In this document: positions 11,385 through 22,783 of the stretch, one piece after another | How the letters are laid out: each line of letters starts with the position of its first letter | Numbering within the stretch: position 1 is the first letter of the stretch | From: Dactylellina haptotyla | Lineage: Eukaryota > Ascomycota > Orbiliomycetes > Orbiliales > Orbiliaceae | Length of the DNA stretch: 64,000 nt | Direction: 5' to 3' | Assembly (NCBI GenBank): GCA_031310005.1 | Contig: CM062384.1 | Span: 2,728,001-2,792,000, forward strand | The notes under the pieces: model-generated | Database searches by the model: none | The model's input: only the letters and a program-made list of their open reading frames with translations | What the model was told of the DNA's origin: nothing | Position numbers and translations under genes: made by a program

Positions 11385-13975
11385 CTTGCAAAACTGTCGA
11401 GTATATGTAAACACTTAAGTATGTATTGACCCAGATTACGAAACTTTTCAGATTCTGTGCGCAAAAGGAAAACGAAGGGAACTTTTCATTTCGTCTGGTG
11501 AGGAACAGGGACCTCATTATGTACTTGCGAAATTCCCCGGACCACGGATGGGGAATTCAAAATTGGGGTGAAAAAAAGGCATTTTAAACTTTCAGAGCCC
11601 CCTGGTTTGGCACAAGCCTATGGCGCTGGTAGGGCCTTGTCAAGGCGCTTTTTAAGAAGTCTGATTGGTTTCGCGCTTCGCTATAAAATGCTTAACCAAA
11701 GGAGGTTAACGGTCGACACCACAATAAATTATGAAATCGCGATATCTAGCGCGTGAGAGCGGCGAATAGGAGGTGGTGGCGCTGATAGCGCGATCAACTT
11801 CGAAATTGCACTCTAGGGTTCATAAACTTTACATATAGACGAAGTTTGGTACCTCCCCAAAGATGTCCATGAATTGATGAGCGATATATATATCAATACA
11901 CAGTATGCGGATACACAAGTCGCATGGCACTGCTTGTATATGACTGTATTTTTACGAAGTACAAAATCAACTTGGAGTTCCGGAAGATGTGGTTTAGCGC
12001 AGACTTGCTTTCGTTATTTACGACCGTTTTTATTTTCTAGCCGGGCCTGTGCGCAATGTATTTACGCGGCCTTTGCATTTTCGGAAATTGCGTTCGGAAT
12101 TCAGCTTTTGCAGTTTCTGGGCCGGTCAATTTAAGATCGGATTTTCCAGTTTTCGATAGACCAGGCCTCAGCCGCAGAATGGATTTGCCTCCCGCTAACT
12201 CAACTAGGTCTAGAGTCTAAATTAGCCCCTATAATCTTCACGTTTTAATGGTTTAAGCTAATACCAAAACAACTTGAGCGAAATTTTAAGATTCTTTTCA
12301 GAATATCGTACCGAGGAAGAATGGATTCGATGAAGCGTCTCTGACTGAGCCCGTAGGATAACGATTAATAATATTAATCTCATTCTAGATGCCCTGTTTA
12401 AACGTCTCCACCCGGTGGTTTAGAATTTTGTAGCCAACAATAATATTGAAACCCCGATCGGAGATTCCATGTTCACAACATAGTAATAGTTGGGCTTCGG
12501 CTAAGAATACAGTACCTGAAAATAATAATGATAACTGACCATAGCTTCCTAGGCTTAGTCCAGTCCTTTTCCATCGATGTACGTTGACAGCTGTGTTTTT
12601 CCCCGTAGTGAGAGCGCCTAGGGCACGAGTGGCCTGAGTTCGAATGTAGTGTGTAGTGGGGCCGCCTCCTGACGACTGGGAATGTGTTGCATCGATCAGC
12701 CAGTGCACTTTAGCGAAAGTTAACCAGTTTGGTTCGAACGTTCGAACCAATGTATCTCAATGGAAATCTCGCATTCTATTACTAACCTTCCCAGTCTGCA
12801 ACCAGTCTATCTCTGTAATCAACATCTGCGCAATGATCCCCGAATCCACTAGCGGTTGTGTGGCGCGCGCTCAGCTGACTGATAAGTCGATATCTCATCA
12901 GTGAATTTGAAGCTACTAGTTCTATCAATATATCGCATTGTTGCTCTATTGGACTTCTTAGATTTATGTCGATAGATATATCATCTCTACTCGAGCGTAT
13001 TAGGTATAGCCTTCGTTGAAGACAACATACTCAATATAAATCCCTAATCCTAGGCCTGGCTTGGAACTGGTATCATTGTACAGGATAAGACCTTTCTCCT
13101 CGAACTCACACATATACATATCAACCTGGATTCACATTTGTTGATTGGGTGCACCCGATAAGACCTTTTGAAACCGAGAATTCATCGCAATTGGAGAGGT
13201 AGCTACAATATATCTAATGCTCGGAATTGAAATATGAACTGGTTAACAGGTGGATTTCCAGGATTAAGACTGAGTACCATATCAGAATGCGGCCTTTTCA
13301 AGAAAGTTTAAAAAAGGCACAATGTGATGAACCAAAGTCGAAGTAGAATTGGTAAATGGTGCACGCCGCAGAACGTTTGATGAAATATAAGCACTACCGA
13401 CCTGAAGAACAACACGAAATCAAGAAAAAGCAAGCCTCATAGAAGAGGAATGTAAATGCCGCGCTGCACAACACGCGAAGCACAGCCCTCGGGCCGTCCA
13501 ACTTGCCGCCTCGATGGCGTAACCAGTTGGGTTGCATGCATCTGCATGCCACAACAAATAGGATGGATGGATAAAATCCTCCGCAGCTCTGTTCAAGGGT
13601 GAGGGGCCTTCTATATTATTGCTTCTCGAATCCTCATATATCAACGATATAGGAGACTATAAACGGATATGCGTTCCACAAAGCTACCAAAGCGCAGCTG
13701 GACAGGCACGAGATCATGAGAAGACTCTCATCAAATGACCTTTCAGTATTGATTACAGAATTCTAGTGCTTTTGCCGTCTAGCTATTCCAATAAGCATGA
13801 ATCCCAATATCCAAATATAAATTTCTATATAAGAAGCTAGTTATCGTCTTGGAATATCTAAATTTCGACTTCTCAAAACAATCCTCACACGCAACGGGCT
13901 CATTAAAAGAAATTACATCTACAATATAAACATCCTCTACTTTCTATATTACCATCCTTCCTCTATTCCTACAAT
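11385..13975. other. Long intergenic region with a perfect palindrome
   Basis: About 2.6 kb between two divergent genes. The longest ORF (12385-12750, minus) has no recognisable motif and I do not call it. A 22-bp perfect palindrome lies at 12729-12750. Otherwise nothing recognised. Confidence 0.45.
12729..12750. repeat. 22-bp perfect palindrome
   Basis: The half-site TTGGTTCGAAC is followed directly by its reverse complement, with no spacer. A palindrome this long is unlikely by chance in 64 kb (about 0.015 expected at equal base frequencies). It could be a dimeric DNA-binding site; no owner is known. Confidence 0.8.
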
Positions 13976-14598
13976 ATGGGCCACGATGATCCCGAACTTA
14001 AAGATGGTGGTTGGTATGCTCTCATGAATGCAGACACATTCCAATATGTCACTTGCAAAACAGACAGGAATGGCAAAACTTATTTTGCCCTCCAGGACGC
14101 GGAAGGTACCTGGGCTTTTGACCAGACTTTCCATGTCAGATTGAAAGCTGCAACCACCGGAGGACATCATTGTATAACCCTCCGAACGATTGGTAGTGAG
14201 GAATATCTTTCCGCTTCAAGCATGTCCCCCAGCGGGGCCAACTTGAGAGGCGCAAGTACCGACACCGATAAGAACACGGTACAATGGGAACCCAAGAGTG
14301 GGATGGATGGGGTGTACACGTATGACATCTTCCTTCTCCCAAAATACGTGTGCATTGAATAATAACTAATTAAAAATCTTTCAGGTGGTTCTTCACGATG
14401 ATTTGCACCGGCGCAGGAACAGTCCTCGACGTGAATGACGACGGGAAGGTTGTGGTTAGACCACGCAAGACATCTACTTCTCTTAGTCAAAAATGGCGAT
14501 TTATTGTTGTTGATTCGGTTGATTCAGCAGCAAATGATGAGAAGCGCATCAAACGACAGAAGCAACTTGTTAAAGCCAGGAGAATGGCTGATAACTAA
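13976..14598 (+). CDS. Small cytosolic protein, possible beta-trefoil/fascin-like fold
   Basis: Two exons (13976-14319, 14385-14598; acceptor after a taactaat branch-like site) give 185 residues. There is no signal peptide and no TM segment. The chain alternates hydrophobic strands with Gly/Asp turns: GGWYALMNADTFQYVTC, ITLRTIGSEEYLSAS, then GTVLDVNDDGKVVVRP and SQKWRF. The repeated strand spacing and a Q-K-W near the end resemble ricin-B-type beta-trefoil or fascin-like proteins, which bind carbohydrate or actin. This is fold recognition by eye, not a domain match. The C-terminus is basic (KRIKRQKQLVKARR). It sits between secreted-protein genes and is convergent with the SMase D-like gene 260 bp away. 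Confidence 0.75.
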
Positions 14599-14858
14599 CT
14601 GATTGAAGTCCAATACAAGGGTAAAGAATATTTACTAGTTCTAAGCTTTTATACCAGTAGATGGTCACTAGACCACAAATATTAAAATTCTGTCAGCACT
14701 TCACATTTTGTAGTTAACACAATCTAAATTCGTTTATAATAAATATAAATTCTCGCGTGTTCCGAAACTATATATATAAGATTACAAATATACCCAATGC
14801 AGACTAACTGCGTGTTTAAACCTGCCTCGAAAGTTCAAAACGTTCTTTCCAAGCTCGT

Positions 14859-15845
14859 TTACCAAGGATATTCTTCGGCTCCTGCGATGTGATGAGTGCC
14901 AGAACCCGCGATCACACCTTTGACAGCATCAAACGTATTCTTGCAGAACCAATCATCTTTATACATGACAGATGAGAATCCGTAAATCACACCGTCAACC
15001 TTACCTTCCTTCAAGAGTCGGGTGGTTTGAGTGTTTGGGGAAGAATTCAGCCATCTTGAGTACCACGGGGCTGTCATCACAACCCAACCAAAGACTTTAC
15101 CATAGTTCCCGCTGTCGCTTGCCTTAGCCAGTTCCGCTGTTATAGTTCCAATTTTGCTAGAGATCCAAAACAGGCCCCTTGACATAATTTTCTGCGCCTT
15201 AGACTTGACACTTGCGGTGTTGAAAGCTTTGGCAACATCACCTGCATCACCGTCGACGTTCAAAGACTCTTTAGTGTCCAACTTTTTGTTTATAGAGTCC
15301 CAAGCCGGACCCTTGGCATCGCCAGAGCCGAATCCCCACATCACTCTAATATCCGCTGGTAGAAGAATATCCCTCACCATCTGCCGAAGTAGCTCGAAAC
15401 CACAATTTGCGTCCGTAGGCTTACACTCATTGGGATTTTTCAGATCCAACCAGACGAAAAGCACCGGTTTCCCTCCTTTTTTAGCTGCAGCTAAAGCCTC
15501 AAACATCGTCTTTATGCTATCTCCTCGCGTCTTTGATATAGGCGCTATGCCCTTCAAGAAGGTTCGATCGTGATCGGCATACCATCCGTCCCCAGACGCG
15601 TCAACATCAATTTCAACTGCATTTGCGCCGTGAGCAAAAGCAGCTGTCACACCTTCTTTGACCAAAACCCGATGAGCAATAGCATAAAATGGTTTTGAAG
15701 CTGCTCGGAGTTGCAAACTACTTTGTTTAGCTTCACTGCAACCTAATGTATCATTGGACCATCTGTTGGCCGAAGGGGCTGCAGTTGCTATACCGATGCC
15801 ATTTAGCATCAAAATCAAATTAGAAAGAAAAAATGTGGACTTCAT
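14859..15845 (-). CDS. Secreted sphingomyelinase D/phospholipase D-like enzyme (GDPD fold)
   Basis: Single exon, 328 residues, signal peptide about 1-22. The TIM-barrel catalytic set of the SMase D/PLD-like family is recognisable. First catalytic His is in YAIAHRV (H58). Mg-binding Glu/Asp are in GANAVEIDVD (E78, D80). Second His is in YADHD (H92). A third metal-site Asp is in WLDLKN (D134). The C-terminus ends AGAEEYPW, similar to the SMD-tail motif that plugs the barrel in this family. By family knowledge it cleaves the headgroup of sphingomyelin or lyso-phospholipids and releases a cyclic phosphate product; its own substrate is unknown. The family also occurs as venom dermonecrotic toxins, but most fungal members are uncharacterised. 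The frame is intact. Confidence 0.88.
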   Translation of the reverse strand: MKSTFFLSNLILMLNGIGIATAAPSANRWSNDTLGCSEAKQSSLQLRAASKPFYAIAHRVLVKEGVTAAFAHGANAVEIDVDASGDGWYADHDRTFLKGIAPISKTRGDSIKTMFEALAAAKKGGKPVLFVWLDLKNPNECKPTDANCGFELLRQMVRDILLPADIRVMWGFGSGDAKGPAWDSINKKLDTKESLNVDGDAGDVAKAFNTASVKSKAQKIMSRGLFWISSKIGTITAELAKASDSGNYGKVFGWVVMTAPWYSRWLNSSPNTQTTRLLKEGKVDGVIYGFSSVMYKDDWFCKNTFDAVKGVIAGSGTHHIAGAEEYPW

Positions 15846-17980
15846 ATTTTGCAGTACTAGAAAAAATATTCTTGGGTGGTAATTTGATGTAGGTCGTAAT
15901 AACGTCAGGTATTTTCGGTGTATATCGCTTTAAAACAGGTGTTACTTGAGTAGAGATTAAATTGGGTATAAAAAAGAGGACTACGATCAGCGCAGATTAA
16001 AATCGATAGATCAATGTATATGTCGCCGACCTGCAGCTAATAGGATGAAATGTTGTAATGAATTACTGGTTGATGTTAGAAAGAGCAGCGTGACCCAGGG
16101 CTTTTATCATCAATACTGGACTGTAGATATCGGTATATTTCGACCTCCTTGCTTCAAACCCTCGAACTCGGTTTTCTGAATTGAAGTAAATACGACGACT
16201 TCTCCTCGTGTGACGGAATCAGGGGTTGAGTAGGGGTGTTCCATATAATGCTGCTACGTTAGCATCAAAGCTCTCGTTTACGGGCAGTGCCACAGGTGTC
16301 GTGGGAAGTGAAAGCTCAAACGAGATTTCTCAGTATTCAGACTTCAAGCCTGAATATTAATGCGTTTAATTCACGGATGATATTGACACAGTGATGCAAC
16401 GTCACTGAAAGACCCAAATTCTTTTCAATCCTAGCTTACGACATCGTATAACATACTCTATAAAAGTATAAATAAACACCCTCTAAGACACAGATACCAG
16501 TTGGATAAATCAAGATTGTACGGTCCAACACCAAGCGGGAACGCAGGAACTGGATCTTTATGGCATATAGATCACTCCCAGTACTTCTCATGCGTCAATG
16601 GAGTTAGCTGACGAAAAAAAAAAAAAAAATTCATATTCGTGTGCTTCCTTTCATTTGACAAGGTTTCGTGTCAAGCATCCAATAACACCTTTAAGTGAAT
16701 AATTTCTGGTGTCGACAGTTTAGGAGATATCAAGTGACTATTTCTGCCATATACGTGTATAGTAAAACAATCGGAACTTTTGGTAACACTGGGAACCAAG
16801 TATAGCAATAACCAATAGAAGGGGTATAACATTTGCTGTAAAATTTTAAACACGTTCCCACTATTCTACGTCGTGGAAATAGAGCATATGACCACAGTGT
16901 TTCAAATTTCCCAGTATTCCTACAATAACGACTAGAAACTTAAAAAGTAACTAGTCCAAACCTCGTACCACGTTTTCGTAGGTTCCGCGGTACGGGAATG
17001 TAAAAACCTTACCTTAATCCCACGCCGCACCCCGCTGAAACTAAGATCCCGTAACAGTAGACCATAAAGTCTACAAGGTATTATCCCCACTACTCAAATT
17101 CAAGTTACTGTGATATTTTCTTTTCAGAAAAAATGAAACATACTTCCATGCGACTGGCACAACGAGGATCAAATCTAAGCCACATTCTCAAGAGAATGTA
17201 TTAAATTCGTCTGATTTCACAATATTGTGCAGTTATCACTCATAGGATCTCCGAAAAAGTCGCCGGTCCGGGAATGTGTTTCCGAATTGTGGTATCCTTT
17301 CCAAACTGAGGCAATATCCCGAAATCCTACGCCCTTCGCGAATGATAATCCGTCCCGTCTTTTCGTGTAACACGAAATCCCCCCGGTTTCTAGTGGGCTT
17401 AAAATTAGTAAGGAATCTCTTAAGTTTGCGTAATGTCTTGTCATCAACTGGAACGCTTCAAAGGCTGTCGTCTACAAACAGTGAAAGCTAGAACTTTGGC
17501 CTCTTCTACTGAGTTCGTACGAATTTTTGGCCGCTATCAAAAAGAAAATAAAACTTTCGCTCAATTCAACATACTATGGATCATTTACGCAAGATTAAGG
17601 GATGAAAAACAAACCTTTCAGATCCCCACCATCCATGCGCTTAACACAACTTAGGAGAGTCAGCATAAGATATCATGTACATCATTTAATTCAGTCGAAC
17701 TCGGAACTTTCCGCATGATACATTATTGCATTAATTGCCAAACCGTACAATCGAATCAAAATGTGTCTTTATTCATCATTAGTGCACTTGCTAGATATCC
17801 GACTATCTGAAGTTTGTGTATTTTGGTATTTACTAATCATAAGAACGTTTTTATACGCTTTTATTAATCACAAGTCGGGCAAGAATAGTTTATTTCTAAG
17901 TACAAATTTGCAAACCAAGATCTTGGGAATACCTTATGTAAGGCCGATATCAGTCAATTGCCTCAAAAGAGGGCAATAGG
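15846..17980. other. AT-rich intergenic region
   Basis: About 2.1 kb holding the SMase D-like promoter and the 3' flank of the next minus-strand gene. It has a 16-nt A run at 16614-16629. Only short ORFs; no gene recognised. Confidence 0.45.
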
Positions 17981-18397
17981 TTACATGCCAGCAGGTACCT
18001 GCCCCTTCATCAAATCATCTACAGCTTTATCCAACGCATCGCCATCCAAGGCAGCGATTTTCTCGTACACCGCTGGCGACGTTTTCTGCAAGAACGCGAG
18101 GGTCTTGGCGTCCAATCCTGTCTGTGAAAGTTGGTTGGTTACAATTTCTTTCAAAATCTCGTCCTCGGGCGGCGCACTTCCTGTAGCGGAACCTGAAGAT
18201 GCTTCAGCTGAAACCTCAGCAGCGGCTGGGCTAGTAGCGCTAATAGTTGCCCTAGGGTACAGCATGGCTGATGATGCTTCAACTGATATATCGAGCTCTG
18301 GCGACGCCTCCGTCGAATTACAGGCATAATGGGACATTGGGGTTGCAGACGCAGCTCCCAATAACAAGAAAGACGAAATAAAATATTGAAGCTTCAT
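17981..18397 (-). CDS. Small secreted protein, Ala/Ser-rich, unknown function
   Basis: Single exon, 138 residues. Signal peptide about 1-19 (KLQYFISSFLLLGAASATP). The middle (about 30-78) is low-complexity Ser/Ala/Glu with probable O-glycosylation sites. The last ~60 residues look alpha-helical (DEILKEIVTNQLSQTGLD, VYEKIAALDGDALDKAVDDL). One cysteine and one possible N-glycosylation site (CNST) are present. I recognise no family. The size, signal peptide and secreted-gene neighbourhood make it effector-like, which is inference. The coding call rests on a clear signal peptide and a full-length open frame. Confidence 0.72.
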   Translation of the reverse strand: MKLQYFISSFLLLGAASATPMSHYACNSTEASPELDISVEASSAMLYPRATISATSPAAAEVSAEASSGSATGSAPPEDEILKEIVTNQLSQTGLDAKTLAFLQKTSPAVYEKIAALDGDALDKAVDDLMKGQVPAGM

Positions 18398-19702
18398 TTT
18401 TGGGAATATTATTAGGTTTGCCGTCGGGAAATTTTAAAGGTGGTCGGAAATATGAAGCAGTGGATTGATCGTTGAAATAGAAAAGAAAGTCCAAGAACTT
18501 CTAGTGACTAAGGGCCAGCCTTGAGATACTAGAATTATGATGTAATGCTTAGGATAGTAATTGAAGAAACTTTAATGCTTGTGGTCGATGGGGGACAGAT
18601 GAAGTGACGGGATTATATATCAATATATATATAGAGCCCAATAATTCAGACTGAGAACAGCGAAGATTAAGAAAAGCCATCATAGAGTGTTCCAATACCA
18701 TAATTCTGACTCCGCGTATCCTTGCATACAGAATATGAGAACTTAGCTGGTACAAGCCTGAACCAAGACACTTCTGCTCGTAAAATGCGTTGAATCTCAA
18801 ACATAGCTGGTTAGGCTTGACACTACCTCCTCATCGAATCACAATTTTTGAATCACGAAGAGGACTCGCCAACCACCAGAAGATAATTTAGTGCTCTACC
18901 CTTGAAGATCAATTATCCTCGCATACAAGCGAGCTCCTGGTACGAGGCTCGTATTCTGAATTGAATTGAGATGGTTCCAACATGCAACACGTCTGGATCA
19001 TCCTATGATCATCAGCACCTAAAAAACGTGGTCGCGTGCCCGTACCCTACCATGGATCCATTGCATTTTAATTCCTCTAATATAAGACTCGGGCTTGCAC
19101 TCGGAATTCAATACACCATGGAGTCATGAACACAAAATCGTGTAGATCGGTGCTCCTGCGAGTGCGATTTGAATCGATTCGCAGGCTCAACTCAGTAGAA
19201 GGTTACCTCAACATAACCCATTCACGAATTCAAAGTTACATCCCTCGATTTCGACCCCTTCTGATTCTTCATGCCATTAATAACTTTCACTCGAGTTTTA
19301 GAAGCATCGTGTGCCCCTCTGTAACCTCGAAGGGTTCCATCTTGTAGAAAATATTTACAATAATAACCTCGTATTCAAAATGAAAGTCTTAACACACCGT
19401 CTATATCCCAATTGCCCTGGTCTTCACTAGGACAGGCTTCCTCTACATAGATGCATTATAGTTGTACTCTGATGTCCAGTATTATATATAGGGACTCGGA
19501 TAGAGCTCTATCGAACCTCACCTCGCAAGTATATCCACAACCAACATACCAATTCTACCGTACTTAACCTGCTGGCAGGTTAACGGTTCTTATAGGTTTC
19601 TTTATTTTTATAACTTCTGATTTGTATTTTTCACATTATTATTTTTAATCTATTTCTGGGCCATTTTTACTGATATTCTCCAAAAGTCAGTCACCTGCTA
19701 CG
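18398..19702. other. Divergent promoter region
   Basis: 1.3 kb between divergent starts. TATA-like runs are present at about 18612-18632 and 19483-19490. No gene recognised; 19126-19347 is an unsupported short ORF. Confidence 0.45.
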
Positions 19703-21537
19703 ATGGTGGCAATAAATATATTTCTCTCGCTCCTCTCATTGGGCCTCCTCGCCCCAAATGCTCACGCTAGCGGAACAGCTCAACCTAGCACTGGAAATAC
19801 CATCAAAGTCCCTCCAGTCCGTCTAGATACCATATTCCCACACTTGAAAAAGCGAGATGACGACTACTCCCGTTTCAAGTTGCAAAACCAAGTCCGCCTA
19901 GCATGGGCTCATACTTCCGGTCAAGAGAAAGTCGTGTTCGACATGAAGATCGATCGTCCAGACCCATCTCATCCACTCCTAGCCCTCGAAGAACTCGACG
20001 ACCTCGTTCAAAATATCGCTTGCACCGAACCAACTATCAAGATCAAGTTTCGCGCAAAGGGAGCAATGGATCAAGCTTTAAAGGCGTGGGATTGGATTAA
20101 TGAAAAAGAAGCCGATTATTTCTATTTAATCGCCAACCATGACGGATGCGGGCCGGACAGGGAGCGGGCGCCTTATAAAGTCGTCAAGGTGAAGTACGAC
20201 ACTGCCGCGTTGACAGCAGAGTTGACGACGCAGCCGAGTTCGTGGGAAGAGGCAGCAGCAAATCATGCCATGTCGTTGGGGAGCTTGCAATCTTTCTATC
20301 AGAACTCGACAATGGTTGGGAGTAGTAACTCTACTCTGTCTCGTAATGCAACCAGTATACGCAACACGCGGAGATCCACCCGTCCTCAGTTTTCAGATAC
20401 GATGGAACTGGCGATTATCGAAAAACGTGGCCCGATTAAGGAATGGTTCAAGAAAGCTGGGAGGAAAGCCAAGCGCATTCTATTCAAGGTGGGTCAGAAA
20501 GCTGCAAAGATAGTAAATGCAGGCAAAATGGTCTGGAAACTCGCAACCGGCGGTGCGATTAACCTTAACGTCACGAGTCCCGATAGCTTCAAGAATAAAC
20601 TCATATTTCACACCCCTGAGTCCACAAAGGGCAAAACCCTCCCCGTCAGGTTCTATGCCGACTGTCAGGACTGCTACTCCAAAGGCCAGATTGAACTTAA
20701 AGCCCAATGGAGGATGGTGAAGAGCGTGTTCACGGAATACGTGCTTACCGCAAAACCGATGGGTGTAAGCGGCCGGTTCGCCGTAAAGACCAGAGTCGAA
20801 GCGGATATTCAAGCATTTGACTACCACGAACTGACGCCGTCCATTGTGCCATCATTCTCTATTGGTGTACTTACTGTCGGGCCAGGAATATTTCTCGGCG
20901 CCGGCGTAGGGGCTAAACTTAAGGCCAATGCGAACTTTACTGCAGGGTTTACATGGTCGGTCCCCGATAGCGCGTACGTAGAAGTTCATTCTCTTGCTTT
21001 GAAGAAATCGCAAGTTAGCGGGTTTAAGGATACACAGGTCAGCCGTTCTTGGATATCCAGGAGATCAACGTCAAAGGTGATTTCACCCCATATACTTTTG
21101 TTAGAATCGGACTAGGTGTTACATGGGCGAAACAAACCATTGGAGGGAGAGCCGATTTCAAATTTGGATTTAAAACCGCAGTCACTGCAGGTACCCTTGC
21201 TGCCGGTGCATGTCCGAAAACAACGGACGGGAAGTCGCTGGGTGTTAAAGTGTCAGGAGGCCCAACATTCGCGATTGTACTGGGTTTGGGGTTAGATATC
21301 AAGGACGCCGATATATCTTACTTAGCGTACGCCTGGGAGAAGGAGTTATACGGTGTGTGTTTTGCCGCCCCGATTCCCAAGGCGATGGAGTTGGGGACCT
21401 TCAGCGGACCGACCAATACCACATCCAAGATAGAAGGTTCTCCGCAAACGGACACTTCGAAGGAGGAGATGCAGAAGGGAATGATCACAGTTCAAGGGAA
21501 ACCAGTCAACTTCGTCAATGCAGAGAAGTCGCAATAG
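19703..21537 (+). CDS. Secreted DUF7029/DUF7223-like protein; frame break near 21.03 kb
   Basis: Signal peptide about 1-22, a Kex2-type LKKR at 48-51, then an N-terminal domain with the ERAPYKVVKVKYDTAAL...SWEEAAANH pattern of fungal DUF7029. A basic segment follows, then a beta-rich DUF7223-like domain (FYADCQDCYSKGQIELKAQW onward). The first frame stays open to 21115, but conserved-looking sequence continues in another frame (IQEINVKGDFTPYTFVRIGLG) to a stop at 21535-21537. A 47-nt intron at 21014-21060 (GTTAGC...CCAG) would join them in frame to 595 residues. The alternative is a single-base frameshift near 21048. The intron is very short with a weak donor, so the structure is unsettled. 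Function unknown; probably cell-surface or extracellular. It is convergent with the PARG-like gene, 88 bp apart. A paralogous core lies in 43364-47305. Confidence 0.75.
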
Positions 21538-21625
21538 ATTTTAATCAAAGTAGAGACATAAGAAGTCTGTCATATAGCTCGTCATGTCATTAAAATACAT
21601 ATTATAAATGAAATATAGCTTTCGA

Positions 21626-22783
21626 TCACGCCTTGTTCTCATCCTCGGCATCAGGCTTGGTGCCAGACCCACTCGCCTCCACTAAGACGTACTCATCCTC
21701 ACTCGCCTTCTGATCCTGCCATTTTTCTACTTGGGCAAATTTCGCCTGAAACGCGTCCAAGTTTCCTTTACCCCGATCTTCGCCATATATAGCAAAGACC
21801 ACCTCGTCAACTGCGCTCCAAACTTCCCGTTCCTCCCTCTCCCAGGTATCATCTCGAACCCCAAATGACCTTCCACAGATGACTCTCCTAAAATGCTCCG
21901 CAACAAGCTTATTTGGGTTCCCGTAAGCGCCACACCCGAAGGCACCTAGTACGAGATGCGTAGCTCCCTTCATCACCGCCACGCGCATCATATTCTTAAT
22001 CGTAAGAATTAATGCTTCCAAATCTGTCTGGTCCGCGTATTCCCCGTTCGAAGTCAAATCCGGCCGCTTCGGCGCCGCCGCCGAGATTACGTCCACCCAA
22101 TACCTCTCAGCTTCCGGCAACATCTGATACTGCTGGTTCATAAATACGAGCACATCTTTTGTGTATATAATCATCCCCGGCGCCAGCGGGTGGAAGTGCC
22201 TATTCGCCAAAGATGGGTATAATGTACTCCTTCTGCATAGCGTTTCCTCTTGCGCCTGAGACCCGTTGAGAACCCCACCACCCGGTTGAACGTTCGACGC
22301 CATGTTTAATACTGCCACCCGTAGCTTCCCGCTATTGTACTCCGCTGCCCGAGTCGTCTTCAAGTGGGAGATTACGCCTTCGGCAGCCGCGAAGGTATCG
22401 CTATTTATTACTGATAGCTTGGGGATGTAGGTACTCCTCGTCTTTTGGAGAGCCGCGATCTCAGACGGTGCGTAACGACGAGCGGAATCCACACCATTTT
22501 GTGCTCGGTTATTGTGGGCTAGAATGTGCGGGATTGTGACGTTGATTGTTTCTTTAGCAAGACGAGCACGCTCCGCCTTCGCCGGGGACATGAACCCGCC
22601 GCGCCCTCCTCTACCTCTGCCCCGTCTTCCGCCTCGTCCGCCTCCATGCCCGCCATGATGGGATGAGGAAGATTCTGCGTTGTTGGCGTTGTATCCTGCG
22701 TTGGAGTGGTATCCATGATGGCCGCCACGGCTGTGGCCACCTCGGGATGAGCCGCTGGTAAGGTCGGTAGTGTTTTGATCCAT
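21626..22783 (-). CDS. Microbial-type poly(ADP-ribose) glycohydrolase-like protein (DUF2263)
   Basis: Predicted macrodomain-fold hydrolase that removes ADP-ribose from proteins or polymers. Starting at the ATG at 22783 the protein is 385 residues. Residues 1-64 are Gly/Arg/His-rich (RGG-box-like, GGRRGRGRGGRGG), suggesting nucleic-acid binding. The mPARG domain spans about 75-350. It has NMASNVQPGGGVLNGSQ with the Gly-rich loop at 168-170, the catalytic-type QEE at 178-180 followed by TLCRRSTLY, and GAFGCGAYGNP at 280-290. The open frame continues 36 codons upstream to an ATG at 22891, with a basic hydrophobic stretch that could be a mitochondrial presequence. I prefer the downstream start, but the longer form is possible. 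Intronless. Stress or DNA-damage roles are family-based inference. Confidence 0.9.
   Translation of the reverse strand: MDQNTTDLTSGSSRGGHSRGGHHGYHSNAGYNANNAESSSSHHGGHGGGRGGRRGRGRGGRGGFMSPAKAERARLAKETINVTIPHILAHNNRAQNGVDSARRYAPSEIAALQKTRSTYIPKLSVINSDTFAAAEGVISHLKTTRAAEYNSGKLRVAVLNMASNVQPGGGVLNGSQAQEETLCRRSTLYPSLANRHFHPLAPGMIIYTKDVLVFMNQQYQMLPEAERYWVDVISAAAPKRPDLTSNGEYADQTDLEALILTIKNMMRVAVMKGATHLVLGAFGCGAYGNPNKLVAEHFRRVICGRSFGVRDDTWEREEREVWSAVDEVVFAIYGEDRGKGNLDAFQAKFAQVEKWQDQKASEDEYVLVEASGSGTKPDAEDENKA

Noticed and set aside
12385-12750. 121-codon minus-strand open frame
   Set aside because: It overlaps the palindrome and has no signal peptide, motif, intron or promoter support; probably chance.
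16614-16629. 16-nt A run, considered as the tail of a retroposed element
   Set aside because: No coding remnant or target-site duplication recognised nearby; simple homopolymer in AT-rich DNA.
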